A DNA stretch of 17,041 nucleotides from Chthonomonas sp. UBA2391 (GCA_002343825.1 DDSL01000045.1:1-17041), one strand, 5' to 3'; positions 1 through 7,951 are shown, counted from the stretch's first letter. Made by a program: numbers and translations. The notes: generated from the sequence alone by a model not told the origin.

Positions 1-534
1 CGCAAGGTCGAACTCGTGGCCGAATACACCGACATCCTTCAGATCGGCGCGCGCAACATGCAGAACTACGACCTGCTCCGCGAGGTCGGGCAGAGCAAGA
101 CCCCGGTGATGCTGAAGCGGGGCCTCAGTGCCAAGTACGAAGAGTGGCTCCTCGCGGCCGAATACATCGCCAGCGGAGGCAACGAGAACATCATGCTCTG
201 CGAGCGCGGGATCCGGAGCTTTGAGACTTACACCCGGAACATCCTCGACGTGACCGCGGTTCCGGTGATCCAGAACCTTTCCCACCTTCCGGTGGTGATC
301 GATCCCTCTCACGGAACCGGACGACGAGACTTGGTCGCCCCCATGTGCAACGCCTCGGTCGCCGCCGGCGCCGATGCCCTGATCGTGGAAGTCCACCCAA
401 ATCCCGACCACGCGGTGAAGGATGGCGCGCAATCGATCACCTTTGATCAGTTCACTGCGATGATGCCGCCACTTGCAAAGATTGCCGAAGCAATCGGTCG
501 AACCATGAATTCGGTGGCGAAGATCGCTGGCTGA
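1..534 (+). CDS. aroF: 3-deoxy-7-phosphoheptulonate (DAHP) synthase, 3' part
   Basis: This is the C-terminal part of the enzyme that condenses phosphoenolpyruvate and erythrose 4-phosphate, the first step of the shikimate pathway. The frame is open from base 1, so the start lies outside the window. It matches the type I-beta (AroA/AroG-like) DAHP synthases. The fragment keeps the barrel strand QIGARNMQN, the KRG segment, and three metal ligands expected from the family: His in DPSHG (codon 310-312), Glu in VEVHPNP (388-390) and Asp in KDGAQS (421-423). It ends at TGA 532-534 with the normal family C-terminus and carries no C-terminal chorismate mutase domain. An N-terminal regulatory domain cannot be judged from here. 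The family call is secure; the symbol varies between organisms. Confidence 0.93.
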   Translation, partial: RKVELVAEYTDILQIGARNMQNYDLLREVGQSKTPVMLKRGLSAKYEEWLLAAEYIASGGNENIMLCERGIRSFETYTRNILDVTAVPVIQNLSHLPVVIDPSHGTGRRDLVAPMCNASVAAGADALIVEVHPNPDHAVKDGAQSITFDQFTAMMPPLAKIAEAIGRTMNSVAKIAG

Positions 535-540
535 GGTGGT

Positions 541-559
541 GTCTCGTGCCACACGAGAC
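541..559 (+). terminator. hairpin after aroF, possible terminator
   Basis: GTCTCGTG (541-548) and CACGAGAC (552-559) form a perfect 8-bp stem with a 3-base loop, starting 7 bases after the aroF stop. Partial extra pairing is possible outside it. No T-run follows, so it is not a textbook intrinsic terminator; it may only protect the 3' end. The next gene starts 39 bases further on. Confidence 0.45.
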
Positions 560-598
560 CGCCTCAAGTTGTCCTTAAGAATACCGACACTCTAGTTT

Positions 599-2578
599 GT
601 GAGTGGTGCAAGAGTAGCGAGAAACTTCCTGAGCCGGTTTTTTTCCCGGCTCTCTTATCCAGTCAAGTGTCTGATGGTTGGAGTGTTATTCTCCGTCCCA
701 GTTCTCCTTGTAGGCTTTTTCTTTCTGAAAGAAGTTCAATCGGGGATTTTCGTTGCAGAATCGGAACGGGCTGGAGTTCGGACCTTTGAGAAGTTGGTTG
801 AAGTCCGCCGGCACCTCACCCTCGCTGCGAGTCCTTCAGTTGAGGATGCCTCGGCACGGGATTCCCATATCCAACGTGCCCGGACAGAATTGCAGGAACT
901 TGCTGCCCTTCAGCGGGTTGAGCCCATCAAGGTCCTCTCCCCACAAGAGATTGAGGCGTTCAACAGCGCTCTCCCGAGCGGAGTGACTTCGAGCGAGTCG
1001 ACACAGGCGGTGGCTAAGTCACTCCGCGAGTTGAACGACCTCTCGACGAAAGCTCTCAACTCCTCCCAGCTCGCCCTGGATCCTGAAGTGTCCTCGTACT
1101 ACTTGATGAGCGCCCAGTCGTTCCAACTCCGCCACGTGCTCTCACACCTTTTCGAGCTTTTGACTCAGGATCCAAGCTCGCCAAGCACCAAACGAGTGCA
1201 TGAGGTAGTCGGGCGGGGCCTGGAAATTTCTTGGCAGACAACCTCCGCAGACTTTTCCGAGTCTCTCAAGGTCGCTCCTCAGCTTTCGAAAGAGCTCTCT
1301 GACCCGATCGCCGCGGCGGACAGGGCGATCAGAAGGGTCCAGAGTGAAATTGGCGACCCGACTGTCGGGATGGCTTCCACAGCCAGCATCGAGGCGGCCG
1401 TGAACTCTGTCTCGGACCTCCGTCAACAGACACTCGGCACTCTCGACACCCTCCTTGTCGAGCGACGCGACCGGTTCGCGTCACGACGCACCGGTGTCCT
1501 TGCCGCCTCCGCCGCGTTCTTCCTTCTTGCCGTCGGCGGATTGATGAGCCTCTATGCAACGACTCTAGGTCAATTGAGGCATTCCATCCGTCAAGCGCAG
1601 AGGATCGCCAAGGGAGACTTCACGGTTGTACAGGCTACGACGGCAGAAGACGAGTTTGGAAAACTCGCGAACGACTTCAGCGCGCTGGCTCAAGGGCTTG
1701 AGAAGACTTCAAATATCGCCGAGCAAATCGCGAACGGTGATCTGTCCAGCCAGTTTGCCCCCCGTGGCAAGGACGACCAACTCGGTCAATCGTTGGCCCG
1801 AATGCAGGAAAACCTCCGGTCTCTCGTCTACGATTTGGTGATGGGCGTGAGCCAGCTTGAACTAGCAGCCGATAAGGTCAATCTCTCCGTTTCGGAGACC
1901 GAAGACGTGAGCAACCGCGTGATGAGGATGATGACGAGTCTCCACGGAGAATGTGAAGCCATCACCAGGAATGTGAGCGAGGCATCCACCTTCTTTAGCC
2001 ATCACCTTGAACTTACCGAGAAGTGCCAAAAGTCCCAACTCCAGTCGCTGGAAGCGCTTGAAGGTTCCTCGGACCTGTTTGTCGATGTCTCAGCCACGGC
2101 CGTTCGCTTGAAGGAGGTCATGACTCGAATGGAGATCGCGCTCCAAGTCCAGGCCCAAACTGGAACGGGAAGAGGAGCTGGAGTCGAAAAGCTTCAAGCA
2201 AACTGGGAGAAAACAGAAGAACTCATCTTCGACCTTCTGAGAGGCTATTACCAGTTAGAGCATTATGTCCGCGAACTTCGACTTCAACTGTCGCACTCAG
2301 CCGATGTTCTGGGTGAAGCCTTTAGTCACCGAGAAGCCAAGATTCTTGAGTTTGAATCCTCGATCGCGACCGTTGAAACCATGGTGGCAGCGATTCAAGA
2401 GATCCAGGCCGAGATGTTGCAACTCCGGGATTCTAATGCCCACCTCAACGAAGTCAACCAAGCCATCTCCGTGGCCTCGAACTGCCTCCGCGATGGAGTG
2501 AGTCGGTTCAAACTCCACGGGGATCGGGCCGATGCCTTTGAGATCAGCGAAGCATTCTTGCTCGAAGAATCCGCCTAA
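599..2578 (+). CDS. chemoreceptor-like membrane protein with tandem HAMP segments, no recognisable signalling tip
   Basis: The 659-residue product has the layout of a methyl-accepting chemotaxis protein. It shows a basic N-terminus, TM1 at about 22-43, a long, probably helical extracytoplasmic region (about 45-297) with the motif LDPEVSSYYLM near 160-170, TM2 at about 299-322, then two HAMP-like segments (IAKGDFTV... about 325-370; IANGDLSS... about 373-410). The remaining 250 residues are helical and end in GVSRFKL, as many receptor cytoplasmic domains do. The highly conserved hairpin tip (the ...QTNLLALNAAIEAARAGE type block) that contacts CheA/CheW is not visible. It may be a degenerate receptor or a sensor talking to another partner. 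The GTG start at 599 gives the basic N-terminus before TM1. It is followed after 45 bases by the 649-residue unknown gene. Confidence 0.8.
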   Translation: MSGARVARNFLSRFFSRLSYPVKCLMVGVLFSVPVLLVGFFFLKEVQSGIFVAESERAGVRTFEKLVEVRRHLTLAASPSVEDASARDSHIQRARTELQELAALQRVEPIKVLSPQEIEAFNSALPSGVTSSESTQAVAKSLRELNDLSTKALNSSQLALDPEVSSYYLMSAQSFQLRHVLSHLFELLTQDPSSPSTKRVHEVVGRGLEISWQTTSADFSESLKVAPQLSKELSDPIAAADRAIRRVQSEIGDPTVGMASTASIEAAVNSVSDLRQQTLGTLDTLLVERRDRFASRRTGVLAASAAFFLLAVGGLMSLYATTLGQLRHSIRQAQRIAKGDFTVVQATTAEDEFGKLANDFSALAQGLEKTSNIAEQIANGDLSSQFAPRGKDDQLGQSLARMQENLRSLVYDLVMGVSQLELAADKVNLSVSETEDVSNRVMRMMTSLHGECEAITRNVSEASTFFSHHLELTEKCQKSQLQSLEALEGSSDLFVDVSATAVRLKEVMTRMEIALQVQAQTGTGRGAGVEKLQANWEKTEELIFDLLRGYYQLEHYVRELRLQLSHSADVLGEAFSHREAKILEFESSIATVETMVAAIQEIQAEMLQLRDSNAHLNEVNQAISVASNCLRDGVSRFKLHGDRADAFEISEAFLLEESA

Positions 2579-2623
2579 GTGGTCAATTCGGGAGACTCTT
2601 TGCCCTGAGATCTGCCGTAGAAT

Positions 2624-4573
2624 GTGCAGGTGGGTTGTCGCACTCAGGCTAAGAAAAATCAGCGCGAGGTTCTAGAAGAACTCGATCGCTTGGCCCCAGG
2701 TGTGCCGCTCTTGGCTCTGGGGCAAACGATTTTTTGGGACGAGCCCATGAAGGGTGGAGTCGCCTTGGCTTTGCAGGAGATGGGCTCCAACCGGACCTTA
2801 GTGGCGGGAATCCACGATACCGACTACTTTGCTCGACTCCCGGGCGGGGACCAAGGCGCTGGTTATGCTGCCTTCCCCCACAACGACACCACCACCCAAG
2901 CTCTCTGGAGCGCGGCGGGGGAATTCAGTAGCCTCTTTGGCAGTGAGACGGTCATCACCAAGGACCTGCTCGCGGCATCCGGAGTTCGAGTCGCGAAGGT
3001 CCAACGAGAGCGCCCGGGACACTTAGACCAGGTGACTGAGGCCTTTGGTTGGAGAGGGGTCGTCCGTCTTGGGGACCACACTCAGACTGTGGCCGAAACT
3101 CCCGTCGGTCCCGTCTTCAAAGCACTCTTCCAGACGCTGCAGTGGGCCGTGGACCAGACGCTCTCCCACATCTCGGGTCACCCCGAAAGAGCCCGAGAGG
3201 CCGCCGACCGGTTGCTCGACACCGTCTGTAAGGCCAGCGAATCGGCAACCCACTTGTCCGACTTCTATCACTCTCTAGCCGAGACCCTCTACTCCTTTGC
3301 TGCTGGCGAATCGATCCCCCTCGCCACCACAAGGACAACCGAACTCCTCCGCTTCAATCGATCGACTGCCCACCTCCCTCGGTTCGACTTGGTCGAGCAG
3401 TTCTTGAGTCCCAAAAGCCGGGATCGCTCCCGGGACGCTTACGATCAAGCCGTTCGAGGGACGGAAATGTACACCCTGGACCGCTTCGGGACCGGAGCCC
3501 TTCCCTTCGACCTCGTCATCCCAGGGCTTGGGCGCGGGACCTTGAGGGTGGGTCACCGTGGCATCATCGTGATGACTCCGTTGCCCCAGTTCATCACCCT
3601 GAAGCGCCCAATCTCAACCGTCGGTGAACTCGCCGAGGCGATCGAAAGGAAATTTGGGCCAGAGTGCGTCCTCGTCGGAAAGGCGGTGACTCTCGTCGGG
3701 ATGCTGGCCAAGGAGTTCGTCTTCGTCTTCCACGAGGGCGCCAGCGGGTACATCCCTCGGACGCGAGCTCTCCTCCAGCGGATCTACTCGTCCGGAGAGA
3801 TCCACCCAGTCCTCCGCGTCCGATATTCACCCTGGGACGCGCTGGAGCATTGTTGCCAGTGGTTCAAGCTTCCCGCCGAGTTGGCCTCAACCTTTGGTGC
3901 CGAGGAACTCTGCGCGCCAAGTTTCGCCGGTCGATGGCATCAAGTCCAGTCCGACCAAGAAGCTCGTCTCCAGGCTCTCCAAAATCTTCGGCGCCCCATC
4001 GACTTCATCCGGTGGCTAGCGGCCGAGGGTCTCGGCAGTTGGGAGGTCCTTGCTGCGGAGTACGAATTCCTGCACGAACGACTGAACCGTTTGAGTCAAG
4101 AAGTCGAAGCAGTCCGTCAGAGCAAACGGCAAATCTGGAGCGAGGCGAAGCTTCTCAAGGCGGCGAGAAACCGACGCCAAAACGAACTCGGAGAGCATTG
4201 GCGGGCGGCCATCTTTGAGAAAAATCCCACCGCCGATCAACTCGCCGAGCGAGAGCGTCGCCTCAGCGAAATCCGAGACCTGGACGACCAAATCGCTCAG
4301 AAGAAGGCGGCGTGGAGCCAGCTCCAGCACGACCAAGAAGAGCTCACCGGAAGCCCCGAGATCATGGAAGTCCACGCCCGGCGCCGCCAGATTGAACTGG
4401 AAGCCGAGCTCAAGCGGATCAAGCTCGTCCGGCAAGTGATCATCGCGACCAAGGGCCTCTGCAAGGCCGGATACCGACCGAGCGCGTGGTGGTTCCCCCT
4501 CGTTTGTCCCGACGGAACATGGTTCAAAGAGACCACGCAAAGGGCCACTTACTATCTCGAAAGTCTGACTTGA
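2624..4573 (+). CDS. unrecognised 649-residue protein with C-terminal coiled coil
   Basis: I do not recognise this family. The protein has no signal peptide or membrane segment and is probably cytosolic. The N-terminal part (1-250) looks like an alpha/beta domain with conserved-looking motifs ALGQTIFWDEP (31-41), GIHDTDYFARLPGG (62-75) and AFPHNDTTTQALW (83-95), rich in His/Asp/Thr as in a metal or phosphate site. The middle is globular (VIPGLGRGTLRVGHRG, YIPRTRALLQRIY). About residues 475-620 are strongly charged, heptad-like coiled coil with several Glu/Arg runs. The C-terminus is a Trp/Tyr-rich cap (SAWWFPLVCPDGTWFKETTQ). The GTG at 2624 is used here; GTG 2630 is equally possible. Its stop overlaps the TTG start of the BI-1 gene by 4 bases, which suggests translational coupling. 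Confidence 0.8.
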   Translation: MQVGCRTQAKKNQREVLEELDRLAPGVPLLALGQTIFWDEPMKGGVALALQEMGSNRTLVAGIHDTDYFARLPGGDQGAGYAAFPHNDTTTQALWSAAGEFSSLFGSETVITKDLLAASGVRVAKVQRERPGHLDQVTEAFGWRGVVRLGDHTQTVAETPVGPVFKALFQTLQWAVDQTLSHISGHPERAREAADRLLDTVCKASESATHLSDFYHSLAETLYSFAAGESIPLATTRTTELLRFNRSTAHLPRFDLVEQFLSPKSRDRSRDAYDQAVRGTEMYTLDRFGTGALPFDLVIPGLGRGTLRVGHRGIIVMTPLPQFITLKRPISTVGELAEAIERKFGPECVLVGKAVTLVGMLAKEFVFVFHEGASGYIPRTRALLQRIYSSGEIHPVLRVRYSPWDALEHCCQWFKLPAELASTFGAEELCAPSFAGRWHQVQSDQEARLQALQNLRRPIDFIRWLAAEGLGSWEVLAAEYEFLHERLNRLSQEVEAVRQSKRQIWSEAKLLKAARNRRQNELGEHWRAAIFEKNPTADQLAERERRLSEIRDLDDQIAQKKAAWSQLQHDQEELTGSPEIMEVHARRRQIELEAELKRIKLVRQVIIATKGLCKAGYRPSAWWFPLVCPDGTWFKETTQRATYYLESLT

Positions 4574-5262
4574 TCCCCGTGTACATTCAGCCCTACTTTC
4601 CCGAACCCGAGATCGTTCCTGGCGCGGTTGCCCAGGCACCCTACGATACGCGATTGAAGTTCATCCGGGGCGTCACCTACGGGTGGTGTTTGCGCGTCGC
4701 GGTCAGCTTTGCCGGATGTTCCTTGGTGAAGATTCCCGCTCCGCTGGAGAGCCTTGCACTGTGGGGCTTGGCCGGTCTGCTGATCCTGAGCGCCTCACGC
4801 GGGGTCTCGGTGCACGGAAAGCTCGACCGCTGGGTTTCCTGGATCGTCTTTCCACCTACGATCTTGATGCTGGCTGCCGTCGTGGTGGGGCTGGGCCGGG
4901 GCGGGCTTGGGACCCTCTCGATCCCCATCGGGATGGGCTGCCTGGCTCTCTACACGCTGCTTTGCGGCCGAGACTATAGTTTCACGGGGGCGTTCGCCTT
5001 GGCCTGGATGGCGATGGTGGGGGTGTTGGTGCTTCTATCGTTCACGGACGCCATGACCGCGATGGAAACCTTGCTTGGAGCTCTAACCGGAACGGTCTTC
5101 TTGTTCTATGTCGTGTATGATCTCGCTTGTCTGTTGCAACGCCGGCGTACCGACGAACAATCTCTGGCAGTGGTGGATCTCGCGCGGGATTCGTTGAACT
5201 TCATCACCTACGGAATCCGCGTGATTCGGCACTGGCAGCGGTTTCGGCTGGCTCAACCATGA
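4570..5262 (+). CDS. Bax inhibitor-1 / TMBIM family membrane protein
   Basis: The 230-residue integral membrane protein has about seven hydrophobic segments and the family landmarks: a soluble N-terminus, GRDYSFTGAFALAW (133-146, the DFTxxG-type motif), FYVVYDL (179-185) and the last segment VVDLARDSLNFITYGIRVI (201-219), which matches the LYLDxxNLFxxxLR signature. Members are described as pH-dependent calcium leak channels. In B. subtilis YetJ an Asp pair (D171/D195) gates the pore, and D184 and D207 sit at the corresponding places here. The frame is open back to 4486, but the TTG at 4570 overlaps the preceding stop (TTGA) and gives a normal N-terminus. GTG 4579 is an alternative. The 3' end overlaps the PII start by 4 bases (ATGA). 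Confidence 0.85.
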   Translation: MIPVYIQPYFPEPEIVPGAVAQAPYDTRLKFIRGVTYGWCLRVAVSFAGCSLVKIPAPLESLALWGLAGLLILSASRGVSVHGKLDRWVSWIVFPPTILMLAAVVVGLGRGGLGTLSIPIGMGCLALYTLLCGRDYSFTGAFALAWMAMVGVLVLLSFTDAMTAMETLLGALTGTVFLFYVVYDLACLLQRRRTDEQSLAVVDLARDSLNFITYGIRVIRHWQRFRLAQP

Positions 5263-5597
5263 AGCGCATCGTCTGTTATCTTCGTCCCCATCAGCTTGAA
5301 GCCGTCAAGACCGCGGCCGCCGACGTGGGTATCAGCGGGATGACCGTAACCGACGTGCGGGGTTGTGGAGCTTCTCCCGAAGCCGCGGCCCAATTGGGCG
5401 GAGAGGTCCGGGTGGTAAAGATGCCGCTGCGATCCAAACTTGAGATCGTCGCCGCTGACGAAGTGGTCGAAGCCGTGGTCGAAGCGGTGGTTCTCCATGC
5501 CCGGACGGGACAGAGCGGAGACGGGAAGATCTTCATCGAGCCAGTCGCCGATGCGGTCCGGATCCGGACCGAAGAACGCGGCGACGCGGCGGTCTAG
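5259..5597 (+). CDS. PII-family signalling protein with divergent T-loop
   Basis: At 112 residues it has the exact length of GlnB/GlnK and aligns without gaps: MKRIVCYLRPHQLEAVK at the start, VGISGMTVTDVRG, ARTGQSGDGKIFIEPV (B-loop, Lys90) and RIRTEERGDAAV (C-loop, Arg101/Arg103). These parts bind ATP/ADP at the trimer interface. The T-loop is unlike classical PII: position 39 is Ser instead of Gln (the Mg/2-oxoglutarate ligand), 40 is Pro, 51 is Arg instead of the uridylylated Tyr, and 58 is Arg instead of Lys. It therefore probably senses adenylates or another ligand and is not uridylylated. No amtB or glutamine synthetase lies nearby; the partner gene is BI-1, whose stop codon overlaps this ATG. 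The frame is open from 5127, but the start at 5259 matches the family exactly. Confidence 0.93.
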   Translation: MKRIVCYLRPHQLEAVKTAAADVGISGMTVTDVRGCGASPEAAAQLGGEVRVVKMPLRSKLEIVAADEVVEAVVEAVVLHARTGQSGDGKIFIEPVADAVRIRTEERGDAAV

Positions 5598-5670
5598 TTG
5601 TCCACTGGGAAGTCCTAACTTGCGGTCGATCGTAGAGCGGATCTCGCCGCCCGGCCCGGAGGCCAATCCC

Positions 5671-5707
5671 CAGGGTGGGACCCCGACGCTGCGCGTCGCC
5701 CACCCTG
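5671..5707. terminator. strong hairpin between convergent PII and waaA genes
   Basis: CAGGGTGGG (5671-5679) pairs perfectly with CCCACCCTG (5699-5707). Inside, CGACGC (5684-5689) pairs with GCGTCG (5693-5698) around a 3-base loop, leaving a bulge of a few bases on one side. The position between two converging stop codons fits a bidirectional transcription stop or a dispersed palindromic repeat. No T-run is present on either strand. Confidence 0.55.
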
Positions 5708-5761
5708 CCGCCCCCGGTCGGCTCGATGGGCCCGTACGAAATGCCCCGATGCGCTCACACA

Positions 5762-5780
5762 GCCCATCGGCACCGATGGC
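5762..5780 (-). terminator. hairpin directly after waaA
   Basis: CCATCGG (5764-5770) and CCGATGG (5773-5779) form an inverted repeat two bases beyond the waaA stop (TAA at 5784-5782, read on the minus strand). With a 4-base loop the stem is CCATCG/CGATGG. No T-run follows on the minus strand, so termination activity is uncertain. Confidence 0.4.
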
Positions 5781-5781
5781 T

Positions 5782-7068
5782 TTATCGTTTTCGCTGAAAC
5801 CCTGGATTCGCCCTCACTGCGGCGAGGATCGCATCTGCATAGCGCTGGCTGGCCCCCAGAGAGCTTTGGGTCATCGCCCGGGCTGCTTCCGACATCCGAC
5901 CGTGAACGTCGGGGTCCGTCACGAGCTCCGAGAGTGCCTGGGCCAAAGATTCGGCATCCGAACATTCCCGACTCGCGCCAGATTTCAGCGCGGCCCGAGT
6001 GGCCTCGGCAAAATTGTGCATGTGGGGCCCGTGGAGAACGGGAACGCCGAGCCCCAAGGGCTGGATCAGATTTTGGCCTCCGGTTGCGGCAAAGCCGCCG
6101 CCAATGATCGCGACATGGGCCAATTGGTAGACCTCACCGAGTTCTCCATAGGTGTCCAAGAGCAGAGCTGGGCCGGTCTCTTTTTGAGAACGTCGGGCCA
6201 TCGGGGTCCCGATTTTTGATTCCCAAAGCGCCGCAATCGCGTCGGCCCTTTCTAGGTGGCGAGGCGCATAGATCACGGTGATTCCCGGCCCAACGACCCG
6301 CTGGAGTGCGGAAATCACCAGTTCGTCCTCTTCGGGCTCGCGAGTAGAGCCGATCACGATGACGCGTTGATCCGACTCGATTCCGAGCTCTTTTCGCCAT
6401 TGTTCGGCGGACTTCTTGGGGGCTAGCAGGGCCTGATCGTACTTGCAATTGCCCAAGATGGCGACCGATTCGGGCCGCGCCCCTAGCGCCTGAATTCGGT
6501 CGGCATCGGTCGGGGTCTGCATCAGGCAGCGATCGACGAGCCTGAGAAGCGACTTATAGAAGAACCGGAGCCGCCGCGATCGGGGAAAAGATCGGTCGCT
6601 GATCCGGCCATTGACTAGCATGGTGGTCGCGTCGAGTAGCTTGGCCGCATAGAGAAAGTTGAACCAGAGCTCGGTCTCCATGATCGCCACCACCCGGGGC
6701 CGAACCCGGGTCAGGCCGCCAAACTGGAACAGAGGAACGTCGATCGGGAAGTACACGATCCGGTCGACCCATTCGGTCGCACGATCGCGGGCGGTCTGGT
6801 ATCCACTGCTCGTGGTCACACTGAGGACGATCTCCGGGGCATCTGGGACCCGCTTGATTGCTTGCAAGATGGGCAACGCGGCCACGACCTCACCGACCGA
6901 GACGGCATGGATCCAGACCCGCGGCGTTTTGGCCTGCAGCTGGAACCCAAAGTCCCCGAATCGCTCTCGCCAATTGGGTTGCTCTTTGCGGCGGCGCGAA
7001 CGGATCACCATCCAAGGGATCCAGATCGGGGCCGTAAAGAAGATGAGAAGGTTATACAGCCAGAACAT
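5782..7068 (-). CDS. waaA: 3-deoxy-D-manno-octulosonic acid (Kdo) transferase, GT30
   Basis: The enzyme transfers Kdo from CMP-Kdo to lipid A precursors at the inner face of the cytoplasmic membrane, so the cell should make an LPS-type outer membrane. The 428-residue product has the family length and order: an N-terminal membrane anchor (2-22), HAVSVGEVVAALPIL (54-68) with the catalytic Glu60, ETELW (131-135), a GNCKYDQ variant of the linker motif, GSTREPEED (240-248), YAPRHLER (267-274) and GGGFAATGGQNLIQPLGLG (323-341), a slightly altered version of the canonical GGHNILEP donor site. The ATG lies inside the end of purC (17-base overlap), so it is probably translated from the same messenger. 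No other lipid A or Kdo gene is in the window. Confidence 0.93.
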   Translation of the reverse strand: MFWLYNLLIFFTAPIWIPWMVIRSRRRKEQPNWRERFGDFGFQLQAKTPRVWIHAVSVGEVVAALPILQAIKRVPDAPEIVLSVTTSSGYQTARDRATEWVDRIVYFPIDVPLFQFGGLTRVRPRVVAIMETELWFNFLYAAKLLDATTMLVNGRISDRSFPRSRRLRFFYKSLLRLVDRCLMQTPTDADRIQALGARPESVAILGNCKYDQALLAPKKSAEQWRKELGIESDQRVIVIGSTREPEEDELVISALQRVVGPGITVIYAPRHLERADAIAALWESKIGTPMARRSQKETGPALLLDTYGELGEVYQLAHVAIIGGGFAATGGQNLIQPLGLGVPVLHGPHMHNFAEATRAALKSGASRECSDAESLAQALSELVTDPDVHGRMSEAARAMTQSSLGASQRYADAILAAVRANPGFQRKR

Positions 7069-7951
7069 GAAGGGGCTGTCCAGTAATCCTTTCGAAAGCG
7101 GCCAAATACTTTTCGCGAGTCTTCGTCACGACGTCTTCGGGGAGTATCGGACCGGGTGGTTGTTTATTCCACTCCAGACCTTCGAGATAGTCGCGCACGA
7201 ACTGCTTGTCGAAGCTAGGCTGGGGTCCGCCGGGACGATAGGTATCGGCTTCCCAATAGCGAGAACTATCGGGTGTGAGGGCTTCATCGATCCAGATCAC
7301 GCCATCATCGGTGAGACCAAACTCAAACTTGGTGTCGGCCAAAATCAGGCCACAGGTTCGCGCGTGGTCGCGCGCCGCAAGATAGAGATCCAAACTCACC
7401 GATCGGACTCTCTCGGCGACCTCGACACCGACGAGGTCACAAGCTCGCTCCCAGGTGATGTTCTCGTCGTGCCCTTCCTCGGCCTTGGTCGCCGGAGTGA
7501 AGATCGGCTCAGGAAGTTGAGAGCCATCTTCCAGCCCCTCTGGAAGACTTACACCACAGACAGACCGGGTCTGTCGGTACTCCTTCCACCCACTCCCGGC
7601 CAGGTAGCCCCGGACGACGCACTCAATAGGGAGCGGCCGCGCTTTTTGCACGATCATCGACCGACCGGCAAGGATCGGGCCGTCGTGCGGACAGAGATTC
7701 TGGATTTGAATCGGATCGACGCTGACCGCGTGATGGGGGACGATGCTCGCGAGCCGCTGAAACCAGAACCAGCTCATCTGGGTGAGAACCTGGCCCTTGT
7801 CGGGAATCCCATTGGCCATGATCACGTCGAAGGCCGAAATTCGATCAGTGGCGACGAAGAGTAGCTGGTCTCCAAGGTCATACACCTCACGGACCTTTCC
7901 ACTCTTGGGGTTTCTCAAGTCGCGGAGTTGCGACCCATCCAGCATCACCAT
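7052..7951 (-). CDS. purC: phosphoribosylaminoimidazole-succinocarboxamide (SAICAR) synthase
   Basis: This ATP-dependent ligase joins CAIR and aspartate in de novo purine synthesis. The 299-residue protein is the longer form of the family. Visible motifs are SGKVREVYDLGDQLLFVATDR (17-37), SAFDVIMANGIPDKGQVLT (39-57), the VVRGYLAGSGWKEY phosphate-binding segment, GLILADTKFEFGL and WIDEALTPDSSRYW near the ADP site. ATG 7951 is used here; an in-frame ATG two codons later (7945) is equally plausible, and no clear ribosome-binding site decides between them. It lies 20 bases after the DUF433 gene and overlaps waaA at its 3' end. No other pur gene is present. Confidence 0.96.
   Translation of the reverse strand: MVMLDGSQLRDLRNPKSGKVREVYDLGDQLLFVATDRISAFDVIMANGIPDKGQVLTQMSWFWFQRLASIVPHHAVSVDPIQIQNLCPHDGPILAGRSMIVQKARPLPIECVVRGYLAGSGWKEYRQTRSVCGVSLPEGLEDGSQLPEPIFTPATKAEEGHDENITWERACDLVGVEVAERVRSVSLDLYLAARDHARTCGLILADTKFEFGLTDDGVIWIDEALTPDSSRYWEADTYRPGGPQPSFDKQFVRDYLEGLEWNKQPPGPILPEDVVTKTREKYLAAFERITGQPLHVLAV

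Noticed and set aside
569..598. Promoter for the receptor-like gene (TTGTCC with a downstream TAGTTT)
   Set aside because: Spacing and -10 match are poor and no chemotaxis-type sigma factor motif is visible.
4486..4569. Longer start of the BI-1 gene inside the preceding gene
   Set aside because: The extra residues are basic and unlike the family; TTG 4570 overlaps the previous stop and begins at a typical N-terminus.
2624..4573. Possible BshC (bacillithiol synthesis) homologue because of the N-terminal alpha/beta plus C-terminal coiled-coil layout
   Set aside because: The layout is only loosely similar; I could not line up BshC motifs or its C-terminus, so no function is assigned.
5127..5258. 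N-terminal extension of the PII protein
   Set aside because: ATG 5259 gives exactly the 112-residue PII length and overlaps the BI-1 stop as ATGA.
6659..7864. Long open frame on the + strand over waaA/purC
   Set aside because: It is antisense to two well-conserved genes and is a by-product of high GC content.
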